From Clostridiales bacterium (lineage in GTDB: Bacteria; Bacillota; Clostridia; Lachnospirales; Lachnospiraceae), in assembly GCA_018376135.1 (NCBI GenBank), contig JAHABX010000017.1, positions 10,111 through 74,110 on the forward strand: a stretch of DNA of 64,000 nt, read 5' to 3'. Each line of letters starts with the position of its first letter. The first letter of the stretch is position 1. A program made the position numbers and the translations under genes. This document shows, piece after piece, positions 1 to 8,159 of the stretch. Under the pieces are notes generated by a model. It ran no database searches. It was not told the origin of the DNA and was given only the letters and a program-made list of their open reading frames with translations.

Positions 1-633
1 GGCGCACCATCTGTGACACCTGAGGATTTTATTCCTTGTTTCATCTCTTATGACGAGATCCGCACTGTTGTGGAGGAAGCGAAGGCTCTCAACATTAAGA
101 CTGCCGCACATTGTATTGGAGGGAAAGGACTGGAATACTGTGTGAAGGCGGGAGTGGATTCCATTGAGCATGTTTACAGCATTACACCGGAACAGGTGAA
201 GATGGTCGAGGAAGAGCATAAAGGGTGGATTGATATGACCTCCGGTATCGTGCTGGATCCGGAACGAGAACCCTATCTTCCGGACAGCCAGGTTCAGAAG
301 ATGCGCGGGGCAAGAGAATATTCCAGGCAGTGCATGAATCAGATTTATCAGAGTAGCAAGATTCGATATACACTTGGAACCGATGCAAATCACGGTCTGC
401 TTTATAAGGAGCTTGGATTTGCATGTGCCGGAGGAGCATCTGCTTTGGATGCTTTGAAGGGCGTGACAGTCAATGCGGCAAAAATGTGTGGTCTGGAAAA
501 GAAGACCGGACAGCTGACGGCAGGAATGAAGGCTGATATTATCGCAGTGGGTGGAAATCCTCTGGAAGATACAAAGGTATTGGCAGACGTGTCTTTTGTT
601 ATGAAGACCGGTATTATTTATAAAAACAGATAG
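1..633 (+). CDS. Amidohydrolase family protein, C-terminal part (5' end outside window)
   Basis: The reading frame is open from base 1, so this is the last 210 residues or so of a longer gene. It resembles imidazolonepropionase-like metal-dependent amidohydrolases. A TAAHC segment and a GVDSIEHVY segment supply the typical metal-binding His residues of the TIM barrel, TLGTDANHG gives the late catalytic Asp, and ALKGVTVNAAKMCGLEKKTGQLTAGMKADI is replaced here by its key parts: an N-A-A-K helix, then G-L and the C-terminal K-A-D-I-I-A-V strand common to the family. The substrate cannot be told from this fragment; peptidase-like Xaa-Pro or hydantoin/imidazolone-type activity are both possible. 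A strong terminator follows directly. Confidence 0.85.
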   Translation, partial: GAPSVTPEDFIPCFISYDEIRTVVEEAKALNIKTAAHCIGGKGLEYCVKAGVDSIEHVYSITPEQVKMVEEEHKGWIDMTSGIVLDPEREPYLPDSQVQKMRGAREYSRQCMNQIYQSSKIRYTLGTDANHGLLYKELGFACAGGASALDALKGVTVNAAKMCGLEKKTGQLTAGMKADIIAVGGNPLEDTKVLADVSFVMKTGIIYKNR

Positions 634-639
634 ACAACA

Positions 640-680
640 GAAAGGTACATCACGCATTCGTTCGTGATGTACCTCTTTTT
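640..680. terminator. Bidirectional intrinsic terminator
   Basis: A perfect 11-bp stem (GGTACATCACG at 644-654 with CGTGATGTACC at 663-673), an 8-nt loop and a TCTTTTT tract on the + side; the complementary side gives A-rich flank for the - strand. It lies between the convergent amidohydrolase and DUF305 genes. Confidence 0.9.
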
Positions 681-681
681 G

Positions 682-1455
682 TCACTGTATTTCCTGCATT
701 TCCCGAATTTCTTTTTCCTGGGCTTCTATTATGGTATTTGCCAGAGTGCGTACTTCTTCATGATCTGTATATTCCAGAATGGCTTTAGACATATCCACTG
801 CCATCTGATGATGCAGAATCATCCCTTCCGCGAAGGCGGTCTCCACGTCCTGGGCGTCTGTGGTTCCATGATCCATAAGCGTATGTCCTTCCATCATCTG
901 CCGGTAGGTATTCAGATATGCCTGTTCCTGTTCTTCATCGGTCTCGCCGGAGGCTTCGATCTCCTCGATGAGCCGTTCCATCTCTTCGATTTCCTGGGTC
1001 TGGGCAGCTACAATGTCTTTGGCGAGCTGTCGGAACTTCGGATGTTCTCCGCCGTAGGCAAGATAGCTGTTTGCCATATCGATGGCAGATTTGTGATGAG
1101 GGATCATGCCTTTCAGAAAATCAACGGATGCATTGCCGGAAGCTTCCAGATCCATATCTTCCATCATCTGTGTCATGATCGTACCCTGTTCCTTCAGATA
1201 CTGCTGCAGATCCCGGTCAGTGTCGGCAGTGTCGGTAGTGTCGGAAACGGATTCACCGGCAGATGAATCCGGGGAGGGAACAGTGTCATGATTACTCATC
1301 TGGGGATCGGTGGTTTCGGTGCGGTCTTCCTGAGCGAGAGGAGGCGTTTCTTCTGCGTTCCCGGCGGAAAGCATGAGAAAGAGGAAAAACAGGATCAGAA
1401 TCAGGATGATCAGCGCAATAATCACGGTTCGGTAGTTTGGATGCTTATGTTTCAT
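682..1455 (-). CDS. DUF305 domain protein, membrane anchored
   Basis: Encodes 257 residues starting at MKHKHP; an upstream in-frame extension exists but AAGGAG lies just before 1455. One N-terminal hydrophobic segment (about residues 10-30, rich in I and L) acts as a signal anchor. It is followed by a low-complexity D/T/S/E linker and two DUF305 repeats, each marked by a His-His pair: GMIPHHKSAIDMA and GMILHHQMAVDMS. DUF305 folds as a ferritin-like four-helix bundle; the repeated HH motifs could bind metal, but the function of the family is not established. The protein is probably exposed on the outer face of the membrane. Acidic overall. Confidence 0.85.
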   Translation of the reverse strand: MKHKHPNYRTVIIALIILILILFFLFLMLSAGNAEETPPLAQEDRTETTDPQMSNHDTVPSPDSSAGESVSDTTDTADTDRDLQQYLKEQGTIMTQMMEDMDLEASGNASVDFLKGMIPHHKSAIDMANSYLAYGGEHPKFRQLAKDIVAAQTQEIEEMERLIEEIEASGETDEEQEQAYLNTYRQMMEGHTLMDHGTTDAQDVETAFAEGMILHHQMAVDMSKAILEYTDHEEVRTLANTIIEAQEKEIREMQEIQ

Positions 1456-1554
1456 AAAAAACTCCTTTTGCTTTTTAGTATGCCAATTTGTAGAAGGATT
1501 ATAAGTGTTACAGGTTGGAAACTTGTACACGGAGGGTAACTGCACAAAATAATA

Positions 1555-1624
1555 AAATGTCAAAAACTCTTGACATTTCACTGCCCCTTTGATACGATAA
1601 AAATGTCAAAACTATTTGACATTT
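1555..1624 (+). promoter_or_regulatory. Promoter with two identical-geometry operator palindromes
   Basis: The promoter is TTGACA (1570-1575), a 17-nt spacer and TACGAT (1593-1598). Two palindromes overlap it: AAATGTCAA-N6-TTGACATTT at 1555-1578, covering the -35 box, and the same half-sites with another 6-nt spacer at 1601-1624, at the transcription start. The copies begin 46 bp apart. The arrangement fits repression by the small XRE regulator encoded at 1952-2143. The regulator assignment is inferred. Confidence 0.8.
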
Positions 1625-1659
1625 TGCGGTTGAATGAATATCGAAAGGAGTGAAAGGTT

Positions 1660-1950
1660 ATGTCAGTAGGAGCAATGATTTTTTTGGGACTTGTGTTAGT
1701 TGTGTTTGGGGGACTGGATATTTTTATGTTGGTATCGCTCTTAAAGCCGGGAGATGAACGCAGTCAAATTATTGTATGGAAAGCCAGTTCTTTTACGCTG
1801 CTTGCACTGGTTGGCTCCAGCATATTAGATGTCATTGAAAGTTTTGTAAGAGCGCAGCCTATGATCCAAAATCCTTTTATTCAACTGGAAGTTGCCGCTA
1901 TAGTTTATTTTGCAGCTCTCATGGTTTACAAAAGAAAGCATGGTGGTTGA
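1660..1950 (+). CDS. Small three-segment membrane protein paired with XRE regulator
   Basis: 96 residues with three hydrophobic segments (about 5-27, 44-62 and 74-92) and a basic C-terminus, KRKHGG. AAAGGAG precedes the ATG by a good distance. The stop codon at 1948-1950 lies next to the start of the downstream XRE regulator, so the two are co-translated. Such membrane protein/XRE cassettes are common in Firmicutes, but I do not recognise a named function for this protein. It may be the partner sensed or regulated by the neighbouring repressor. Confidence 0.7.
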   Translation: MSVGAMIFLGLVLVVFGGLDIFMLVSLLKPGDERSQIIVWKASSFTLLALVGSSILDVIESFVRAQPMIQNPFIQLEVAAIVYFAALMVYKRKHGG

Positions 1951-1951
1951 T

Positions 1952-2143
1952 ATGGAAAACATAATCAGAAACAAACGAAAGGAATTAGGCTTATCGCAGG
2001 AAGAATTAGCAAAAAAATGTGGTGTTTCCCGTCAAACAATCAATGCGATAGAGAATAACAAATATGACCCGACACTGGTATTAGCGTTTGGTCTTTCCAG
2101 AGAATTAGAAATAACTGTTGACGAATTGTTCATACACTCATAA
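1952..2143 (+). CDS. XRE/Cro-CI family transcriptional regulator
   Basis: A 63-residue protein that is almost entirely a helix-turn-helix domain: IIRNKRKELGLSQEELAKK, then CGVSRQTINAIENNKYDPT with the recognition helix SRQTINAIE, ending in ELEITVDELF. The single-domain form is typical of YozG-like regulators that control themselves and a membrane partner. The ATG at 1952 is preferred; an in-frame ATG at 1940 inside the upstream gene is an alternative. It probably binds the two palindromes at 1555-1624. Confidence 0.85.
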   Translation: MENIIRNKRKELGLSQEELAKKCGVSRQTINAIENNKYDPTLVLAFGLSRELEITVDELFIHS

Positions 2144-2156
2144 ATTATGATTGATG

Positions 2157-2175
2157 AGCGGCATGACCGCTTTTC
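2157..2175 (+). terminator. Short hairpin terminator
   Basis: AGCGG (2157-2161), loop CATGA, CCGCT (2167-2171), followed by TTTC. The stem is short, so strength is doubtful. It sits just after the XRE gene and before the convergent lipoprotein gene. Confidence 0.45.
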
Positions 2176-2224
2176 TATATTATCACCCTTTGGTGGCAGG
2201 CAATGGCATTGATTTTTGCGATGT

Positions 2225-2626
2225 TCATTTGAATGGTAATTCGGACGGATTCAGCACCTCATACCATTCTTCGTTGTAAACAATATACTCTGTTGTTCCG
2301 CCATCTGCGTATGTAAAAGTCAATACGTCATTATTAATGGTAAAGATATATGAGTCCCCTCCGGATTGTGTTTCGGACGGGGTTTTGCCATCTGCAAAAG
2401 TTCTGTGCTGCAAAGAAAGGTTGGAAAGCCATGTTGCCAATTCATTAAAGTTCTCTACGACAAAATCTCCTGCATTGATCACACTTCCATCATAGTATCC
2501 GCTGATCTCCACTTTGCTGATTTCACCTGGCATTGAAAATACATCTGAACCACTGACTGTTTTTTGACAGCCACTCATACTTAACATACAAACGTTCGCT
2601 ATAATTATTACGATGTACTTTTTCAT
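2225..2626 (-). CDS. Small putative lipoprotein
   Basis: 133 residues. The N-terminus has a signal sequence with lipobox L-S-M-S-G-C, cysteine at about residue 20, so the mature protein would be lipid-anchored outside the membrane. The remainder is beta-rich with aromatic residues (GDSYIFTINNDVLTF, TTEYIVYNEEWYEV) and no cysteines, a small soluble-domain pattern seen in many uncharacterised Firmicute lipoproteins. GGAGG lies 7 nt before the ATG. I do not recognise a family. It is a single-gene unit facing the pyr operon divergently. Confidence 0.75.
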   Translation of the reverse strand: MKKYIVIIIANVCMLSMSGCQKTVSGSDVFSMPGEISKVEISGYYDGSVINAGDFVVENFNELATWLSNLSLQHRTFADGKTPSETQSGGDSYIFTINNDVLTFTYADGGTTEYIVYNEEWYEVLNPSELPFK

Positions 2627-2791
2627 GCAAATTACCTCCTCATTGTGTTTCTGTGCTGTACAGACGAAAAAACAGAAAATGTTTCTTTTTCCATTGAACC
2701 TTCATTTCGCTTTTAATGGTTAAATATATTATAGCTCAAAAGCATGAATAATTCTATCATTTTGCCCCATAATGGGCGAATGTGACAGCAC

Positions 2792-2820
2792 TTGAAAACC
2801 GCAAACACATATGTTACACT
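2792..2820 (+). promoter_or_regulatory. Promoter of pyrF-pyrK-pyrD
   Basis: TTGAAA (2792-2797), a 17-nt spacer, then TACACT (2815-2820). Transcription would start near 2827 and leave a leader of about 40 nt before pyrF, too short for a PyrR-type attenuator; none is visible. Confidence 0.65.
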
Positions 2821-2866
2821 GAACGCAGAATATTACAAGGAATGGAAATACAAAGGAGACAGAAGG

Positions 2867-3796
2867 ATGATCAACAAATTAGTCAGCAAGATTCAGAAGA
2901 CAAAAGCGCCCATCGTAGTGGGACTGGACCCGATGCTTAATTATGTACCGGAGCATATCCAGAAGAAAGCATTTGCAGAGTTTGGCGAGACATTGGAAGG
3001 GGCTGCAGAGGCGATCTGGCAGTTCAATAAAGAGATCGTGGACAAGACCTGGGATCTGATCCCGGCAGTAAAGCCGCAGATCGCCATGTATGAGCAGTTC
3101 GGCATCGAAGGCATGAAGGCATACAAGAAGACGGTGGACTACTGTAAGTCCAGGGATCTGGTGGTGATCGGTGATATCAAACGAGGAGACATCGGCTCCA
3201 CATCCGCGGCCTATGCGGTAGGACATCTGGGAAAGGTACAGGTGGGAAGCAAGACCTACGCAGGCTTTGACGAGGATTTTGCAACGGTCAATCCGTATCT
3301 TGGTTCTGATGGCGTGAAGCCTTTTATTGAGGTATGCAAGGAGGAGAAGAAGGGGCTTTTCATTCTGGTGAAGACCTCCAATCCTTCCAGCGGAGAGTTC
3401 CAGGATCAGCTCATTGGCGGGAAGACGTTATATGAGCTGGTTGGCGAGAAGGTGGCAGAGTGGGGCGCAGACCATATGGGAGATTCCTACAGCTATATCG
3501 GCGCTGTTGTCGGCGCGACCTATCCGGAACAGGGGAAACTGCTCCGTAAGGCGATGCCCAAGTCCTTCATTCTTGTACCCGGCTACGGAGCACAGGGCGG
3601 ACAGGGTAAGGATCTGGTTCACTTCTTCAATGAGGACGGTCTGGGTGCGATCGTGAATTCCTCCCGCGGAATCATTGCAGCTTATAAGCAGGAAGCTTAT
3701 GCAAAATACGGTGCAGAGAATTTTGGCGATGCGTCCCGCGCCGCTGTGGAAGCGATGATCGCAGACATCCAGGGCGCGCTGGAAGCAGAGAAATAG
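2867..3796 (+). CDS. pyrF: Orotidine 5'-phosphate decarboxylase (subfamily 2)
   Basis: 309 residues; it converts OMP to UMP, the last step of de novo pyrimidine synthesis, in the cytoplasm. The length fits the longer subfamily 2 enzymes (roughly 270-310 residues, against 230-240 for subfamily 1). Active-site signatures are visible: IVVGLDPML near the N-terminus, the catalytic DIKRGDIGST segment at about residues 100-110, and a late GYGAQGGQG phosphate-binding loop with IVNSSRGI. The ATG at 2867 has AAAGGAG 8-14 nt upstream; a TTG further up coincides with the promoter -35 box and is rejected. First gene of the pyrFKD operon. Confidence 0.95.
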   Translation: MINKLVSKIQKTKAPIVVGLDPMLNYVPEHIQKKAFAEFGETLEGAAEAIWQFNKEIVDKTWDLIPAVKPQIAMYEQFGIEGMKAYKKTVDYCKSRDLVVIGDIKRGDIGSTSAAYAVGHLGKVQVGSKTYAGFDEDFATVNPYLGSDGVKPFIEVCKEEKKGLFILVKTSNPSSGEFQDQLIGGKTLYELVGEKVAEWGADHMGDSYSYIGAVVGATYPEQGKLLRKAMPKSFILVPGYGAQGGQGKDLVHFFNEDGLGAIVNSSRGIIAAYKQEAYAKYGAENFGDASRAAVEAMIADIQGALEAEK

Positions 3797-3812
3797 TGCG
3801 GAGGACAGGATT

Positions 3813-4574
3813 TTGAAGAGCAGAGAATTTGCTGTAGTCATTGAGCAGGAGAAGATCGCTGCAGACGTATACAGTCTGTGGCTCCAGACAGAGCAGATCG
3901 CAAAGGAAGCGAAGCCGGGACAGTTTATTTCCGTGTACAGCAGGGATGAGAGCCGGATGCTTCCGAGACCGATCAGTATCTGTGAGATTGACCGGGAAGC
4001 CGGAAAGCTCCGTATTGTGTACCGTGTGGTTGGAGAAGGAACAAAGGAATTCTCCAGTCTGAAGGCAGGAGACAGACTGGAGATCCTGGGACCTCTTGGA
4101 AATGGTTTCCCGTTAAAGGATAAGAAGGCATTCCTCATGGGCGGAGGAATCGGGATTCCGCCTATGGTGCAGCTTGCAAAGGAGCTGGACTGTGAGGTAC
4201 AGATCATTGCAGGATACCGGGATGAGCTGTTTCTGACGGAGGAGCTTGGTGCAAACGGAGCGCTCTACGTGGCGACAGAGGATGGAAGTGCAGGGACGAA
4301 GGGCAATGTGATGGACGCGGTCCGTGAGAACGGTCTGACAGCCGATATCATCTATGCCTGCGGTCCCAAGCCCATGCTGCGTGCCATAAAGGCATATGCG
4401 GAGGAGCAGGGCATCGAATGCTACATTTCCATGGAGGAGCGAATGGCATGCGGCGTCGGAGCCTGCCTTGCCTGCGTCTGCCAGTCCAGGGATGTGGATG
4501 AGCATACCCATGTACATAATAAGCGTGTCTGCAAGGACGGACCGGTATTTTTGAGTACGGAGGTGGAGCTGTGA
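3813..4574 (+). CDS. pyrK: Dihydroorotate dehydrogenase B, electron-transfer subunit
   Basis: 253 residues. PyrK carries FAD and a [2Fe-2S] cluster and passes electrons from PyrD to NAD+. The FAD-binding segment RMLPRPISICEID (about residues 47-60), the nucleotide-binding FLMGGGIGIPPMVQLA, and a C-terminal cluster motif CGVGACLACVC with a final Cys in RVCKDGPVF are all visible. The start is TTG (3813) with GGAGGA upstream, because no ATG is available in the right place. It overlaps pyrD at the stop/start junction, so the two subunits are translationally coupled. Confidence 0.95.
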   Translation: MKSREFAVVIEQEKIAADVYSLWLQTEQIAKEAKPGQFISVYSRDESRMLPRPISICEIDREAGKLRIVYRVVGEGTKEFSSLKAGDRLEILGPLGNGFPLKDKKAFLMGGGIGIPPMVQLAKELDCEVQIIAGYRDELFLTEELGANGALYVATEDGSAGTKGNVMDAVRENGLTADIIYACGPKPMLRAIKAYAEEQGIECYISMEERMACGVGACLACVCQSRDVDEHTHVHNKRVCKDGPVFLSTEVEL

Positions 4575-5476
4575 TGAATACAAAAGTGACGCTTGCCGGT
4601 GTGGAGCTGAAGAATCCGGTCATGACTGCTTCCGGAACCTTTGGGTCCGGTGCGGAATATGGTGAGTTTTATGATCTGAGTGCGCTGGGCGCGGTGGTGA
4701 CCAAGGGCGTTGCCAGTGTGCCGTGGCCGGGCAATCCAACACCCCGGATCGCTGAGACCAGAGGAGGCATGCTCAATGCCATCGGTCTTCAGAATCCCGG
4801 CATCGATGTATTTGTGGAAAGGGATATTCCGAACCTTCGGAAATACGATACCAGGATCATTGTGAATGTCTGTGGAAAAACCACGGAGGATTACTGTGCG
4901 GTTGTGGAAAGGCTGGCATCTGAGCCGGTGGATCTTCTGGAAATCAATGTTTCCTGTCCCAATGTGAAAGAAGGCGGCATTGCCTTTGGACAGAATCCCC
5001 AGGCCCTGGAAGCCATTACCCGGGAAGTGAAGAAATATGCGAAGCAGCCGATCATTATGAAGCTGAGTCCCAATGTGACGGATATTACAGAGATGGCAAG
5101 GGCAGCGGAAGCAGGAGGAGCGGATGTACTTTCTCTTATCAATACGCTTACCGGAATGAAGATCGATATCAACCGGAGAACCTTTGCCATTGCCAATAAG
5201 ACCGGCGGTATGTCCGGACCGGCAGTAAAGCCGGTGGCAGTGCGCATGGTCTATCAGGCGGCGAATGCGGTAAAGCTGCCGATCATCGGCATGGGCGGCA
5301 TCTGCAGCGCGGATGACGCCATGGAGTTTATTCTGGCAGGAGCCACAGCTGTATCGGTGGGAACGGCGAATTTTGCCAATCCTTATGCGGCGAAGGAAGT
5401 GGCAGAGGGCATAGAAGCCTATATGGAGAAATATCAGGTAGAAGATATTCAGGAGCTCATCGGAGCAGTCAGATAA
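4574..5476 (+). CDS. pyrD: Dihydroorotate dehydrogenase B, catalytic subunit
   Basis: 300 residues from the ATG at 4574 (a GTG at 4571 is also in frame). Class 1B enzyme that oxidises dihydroorotate to orotate with FMN and works as a heterotetramer with PyrK. Motifs: NPVMTASGTFG at the N-terminus, EINVSCPNVKEGG with the catalytic Cys that marks class 1B, LINTLTG, and the FMN phosphate loop GMGGICSADDAMEFILAGA. Last gene of the operon, followed by a terminator. In many relatives pyrE follows directly; here the iron island lies between. Confidence 0.95.
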   Translation: MNTKVTLAGVELKNPVMTASGTFGSGAEYGEFYDLSALGAVVTKGVASVPWPGNPTPRIAETRGGMLNAIGLQNPGIDVFVERDIPNLRKYDTRIIVNVCGKTTEDYCAVVERLASEPVDLLEINVSCPNVKEGGIAFGQNPQALEAITREVKKYAKQPIIMKLSPNVTDITEMARAAEAGGADVLSLINTLTGMKIDINRRTFAIANKTGGMSGPAVKPVAVRMVYQAANAVKLPIIGMGGICSADDAMEFILAGATAVSVGTANFANPYAAKEVAEGIEAYMEKYQVEDIQELIGAVR

Positions 5477-5487
5477 ATCAGAAAAAC

Positions 5488-5530
5488 GAGGGTGCAGAAG
5501 GATCAGATGATCCTGCGGCACCCTTGTCTG
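5488..5530 (+). terminator. Intrinsic terminator of pyrFKD
   Basis: An outer stem GGGTGC (5490-5495) with GCACCC (5518-5523) and an inner stem formed by GGATCA/TGATCC, followed by TTGT. The U-tract is weak. The remainder of the gene-free stretch up to 5654 holds a 13-nt direct repeat (GCAATTGAAATTT at 5603-5615, GCAGTTGAAATTT at 5618-5630) and nothing else I can name. Confidence 0.65.
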
Positions 5531-5654
5531 GTTTCGGGGGACTCTGCAGCAGGATCGCCCTGTTAGGCTTTACTGCCTGTGTGTCGACCATAAATTTTTT
5601 CTGCAATTGAAATTTACGCAGTTGAAATTTGTGAGAAAAATTTTCAGGAAGGTA

Positions 5655-5717
5655 TTGACAAATGGTTGAACTGTCTATATACTATAAATCGGTTAGCGAC
5701 ATCTAACCGATTTTTTT
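5655..5717 (+). promoter_or_regulatory. feo promoter with operator/hairpin over the start site
   Basis: TTGACA (5655-5660), 17-nt spacer, TATACT (5678-5683). Directly over the expected start lies AATCGGTTAG-N6-CTAACCGATT (5687-5712), a perfect 10-bp inverted repeat followed by seven Ts. It is the first of six copies of the GGTTAGC-N4-type palindrome in the iron island. It could act as a repressor site on DNA, and because it would be transcribed, it could also act as an early terminator in RNA. Confidence 0.8.
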
Positions 5718-5726
5718 GAATCTGTG

Positions 5727-5742
5727 ATTAGCATATGCTAAT
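5727..5742 (+). promoter_or_regulatory. Second feoA-upstream operator palindrome
   Basis: ATTAGCATATGCTAAT is a perfect 16-bp palindrome with the same TTAGC-N4-GCTAA core as the other island sites. It lies 40 bp downstream of the first site, in the feoA leader. Confidence 0.7.
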
Positions 5743-5794
5743 TAAGAGAATACATATAAATATACACAATAAACTGACAGATGGTGGTGTAAAT

Positions 5795-6007
5795 ATGACG
5801 TTAAAAGATGCGGTGGCGGGTAAGGAATATATTATCCGGCAGATTGAGACCGATGATGAGGAACTGAATGGTTTTTTGTTTTCGCTTGGCTGTTATAGCG
5901 GAGAAGCGATCACGGTGGTTTCCCACCTGAAAGGCGGCTGCGTTGTTTCTATCAAGGACGGAAGATATAACATTGACCGCCAGTTAGCCGAAGCAATCGT
6001 TGTCTGA
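5795..6007 (+). CDS. feoA: FeoA-type ferrous iron transport accessory protein
   Basis: 70 residues, the usual size of a stand-alone FeoA, which folds as an SH3-like barrel and stimulates the FeoB permease at the cytoplasmic face. The pattern MTLKDAVAGKEYIIRQI, then a central LFSLGCYSGEAITVVSHL and a terminal GRYNIDRQLAEAIVV (the I-x-R-x-x-A-x-x-I ending) is typical. The start at 5795 is favoured by GGTGGTG upstream; an earlier ATG at 5735 lies in the operator and has no ribosome binding site. First gene of the feo unit. Confidence 0.88.
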   Translation: MTLKDAVAGKEYIIRQIETDDEELNGFLFSLGCYSGEAITVVSHLKGGCVVSIKDGRYNIDRQLAEAIVV

Positions 6008-6045
6008 GTAATAAAAGCGGGCTTCGGTCTGTTTTTTGCCCGGTG

Positions 6046-6061
6046 GTTAGCAAAAGCTAAT
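6046..6061 (+). promoter_or_regulatory. Operator palindrome between feoA and feoB
   Basis: GTTAGC-AAAA-GCTAAT, matching the island consensus. It lies 40 bp after the feoA stop and about 70 bp before the feoB start, so feoB may have its own controlled promoter or the site may act as a roadblock. Confidence 0.65.
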
Positions 6062-6128
6062 CAATGAGTGTTTGTAACTTTATCCGAAAGGATTTTATAA
6101 AGTTAAATGATAAAAGGAGGATACCCCA

Positions 6129-8156
6129 ATGAGAATTGCTTTAACAGGCAACCCGAATTCCGGCAAGACTACAATGTATAATGCCCTTACCGGAAGAAAT
6201 GAAAAGGTCGGTAACTGGGCGGGGGTTACCGTAGACAAAAAAGAACATGTAATTAAAAAGGCATATACCGACGGCGATCAGCTGATTGCCGTAGATCTTC
6301 CCGGAGCTTATTCCATGTCTCCGTTCACCAGTGAAGAGAGCATTACCAGTGCATATGTAAAAAAGGAAAATCCAGATGTTATCATCAATATCGTGGATGC
6401 TACGAATCTAAGCCGCAGTCTTTTCTTTACCACGCAGCTTCTGGAGTTGGGAATCCCGGTTGTTGTAGCCCTTAACAAGAGCGATTTAAATGACAAAAAG
6501 GGAACAAAAATTGATATGGAGGCGTTGTCTCAAAAGCTTGGCTGTCCGGTTGTACATACGGTATCCGTTTCTGCTGAAGGTTTGAAAGCGGTTGTGGAAG
6601 CGGCAGAGGCACAGGCAGGGAAAATGCAGAAGGCTCCTTATGTGCAGGAAGATATTGATCTGACTGATAAAAGCCAGGTGGAAGCAGCTGACCGCAGACG
6701 GTTTGAGTTTGTGAATCAGATTGTAAAATCGGTAGAAAGCCGTAAGGTTTTGACAAAGGATAAGAATCTGAACGATAAAATTGACGCAGTACTTACCAAT
6801 AAGTGGCTTGGTATTCCGATTTTTGCAGTTGTGATGTTCCTTGTTTTCCAAATCTCTCAGGTCTGGGTAGGCACGCCGATTGCAGATGTGCTTGTTGGCT
6901 GGCTGGAGGGCTTCCAGGGCTGGGTTGGCGGTCTTCTGGAGAATGCAAATCCGCTTCTGTCGGCACTGCTTGTGGATGGCGTCATTGGCGGAGTGGTAGC
7001 CGTAGTTGGTTTCCTTCCTCTTGTAATGGTAATGTATTTCCTGATCGCACTGCTTGAGGACTGCGGATATATGTCCCGTGTTGCTGTTGTACTGGATCCG
7101 ATTTTCAAAAGAGTCGGTCTTTCCGGTAAGTCTGTAATTCCGTTTGTAATTACAGTCGGCTGTGCGGTTCCGGGTATTATGGCAAGCCGTACCATTCGTA
7201 ACGAGCGTGAACGCAGAGCAACCGTTATGCTGGCTCCGTTTATGCCATGTGGTGCAAAAATCCCCGTCATTGCCCTTTTTGCAGGCGCATTTTTTGATGA
7301 TGCAGGCTGGGTTAGTTTTACCATGTATTTTTCAGGCATTGTCCTGATCTTCCTGGGCGCTCTGCTTGTGAACCAGATTGCCGGATACAAAGCAAGAAAA
7401 TCTTTCTTTATTATTGAATTGCCGGAATACAAAGCTCCTTCTCTTGTGGGTGCCTTTAAGTCTATGTGCAGCCGCGGCTGGGCTTATATTGTAAAGGCAG
7501 CAACTATTATCCTGCTCTGTAATACGGCTGTTCAGATTATGCAGACCTTTAACTGGAGATTTCAGGTTGCGGAAACAGCAGACGCTTCCATCCTGGCGTC
7601 GATTGCTTCTCCGTTTGCATATTTGCTGGTTCCGATTGTAGGTGTTTTAAGCTGGCAGCTGGCAGCGGCAGCCGTTACCGGATTTATTGCAAAGGAAAAT
7701 GTTGTCGGCACACTTGCGGTTTGCTTTGTTGGTCTTGAAAACCTCATTGATACAGAAGAACTGGCTCTTATGGAAGGTGCGGGAGCAGAGGTTGCAGGTG
7801 TTATGGCAATTACAAAAGTTGCAGCGCTTGCCTATCTGATGTTTAACCTTTATACCCCTCCCTGCTTTGCAGCGATCGGAGCCATGAACGCTGAAATGAA
7901 GAGCGGCAAATGGGTTTGGGGCGGCATCGGTCTTCAATTGGGTGTAGGCTTTACGGTGGCATATCTGGTATACACCATTGGCACGCTTGCTACGGCGCCG
8001 GAAACTCTGAATATTGGAGCTGCTCTTGCAGGTCTGGCAGCTGTTGCGGCTATGGTTGTCATTGTTGTTTCGATGATTGCGAATACAAAGAAGAAAGTGA
8101 AATCAGAATATGCTTTGCATGGAGCCGGTGCAAACGTCTATGCTGTGAGTAAATAA
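6129..8156 (+). CDS. feoB: Ferrous iron transport protein B (FeoB)
   Basis: 675 residues. Membrane Fe(II) permease with an N-terminal GTPase. G-protein motifs: G1 GNPNSGKT at residues 7-14, G3 DLPGAYS, G4 NKSD near residue 118; a GDI helical linker follows (residues about 165-230) and then the membrane domain with two Gate motifs containing conserved Cys (TVGCAVPGIMASRTI and the later TPPCFAAIGA). A short cytoplasmic tail rich in Lys closes it. AAAGGAGG lies 8 nt before the ATG. It is followed after 3 nt by a small Cys-rich partner and sits under the island palindromes, which predicts induction by low iron. Confidence 0.96.
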   Translation: MRIALTGNPNSGKTTMYNALTGRNEKVGNWAGVTVDKKEHVIKKAYTDGDQLIAVDLPGAYSMSPFTSEESITSAYVKKENPDVIINIVDATNLSRSLFFTTQLLELGIPVVVALNKSDLNDKKGTKIDMEALSQKLGCPVVHTVSVSAEGLKAVVEAAEAQAGKMQKAPYVQEDIDLTDKSQVEAADRRRFEFVNQIVKSVESRKVLTKDKNLNDKIDAVLTNKWLGIPIFAVVMFLVFQISQVWVGTPIADVLVGWLEGFQGWVGGLLENANPLLSALLVDGVIGGVVAVVGFLPLVMVMYFLIALLEDCGYMSRVAVVLDPIFKRVGLSGKSVIPFVITVGCAVPGIMASRTIRNERERRATVMLAPFMPCGAKIPVIALFAGAFFDDAGWVSFTMYFSGIVLIFLGALLVNQIAGYKARKSFFIIELPEYKAPSLVGAFKSMCSRGWAYIVKAATIILLCNTAVQIMQTFNWRFQVAETADASILASIASPFAYLLVPIVGVLSWQLAAAAVTGFIAKENVVGTLAVCFVGLENLIDTEELALMEGAGAEVAGVMAITKVAALAYLMFNLYTPPCFAAIGAMNAEMKSGKWVWGGIGLQLGVGFTVAYLVYTIGTLATAPETLNIGAALAGLAAVAAMVVIVVSMIANTKKKVKSEYALHGAGANVYAVSK

Positions 8157-8159
8157 GCG

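Noticed and set aside
664..1539. + strand frames opposite the DUF305 gene
   Set aside because: The - strand carries clear paired His-His DUF305 motifs and a ribosome binding site; the + frames have neither.
5603..5630. 13-nt direct repeat before the feo promoter as an insertion-site duplication
   Set aside because: Both copies lie on the same side of the island; no matching copy is seen at the pyrE side.
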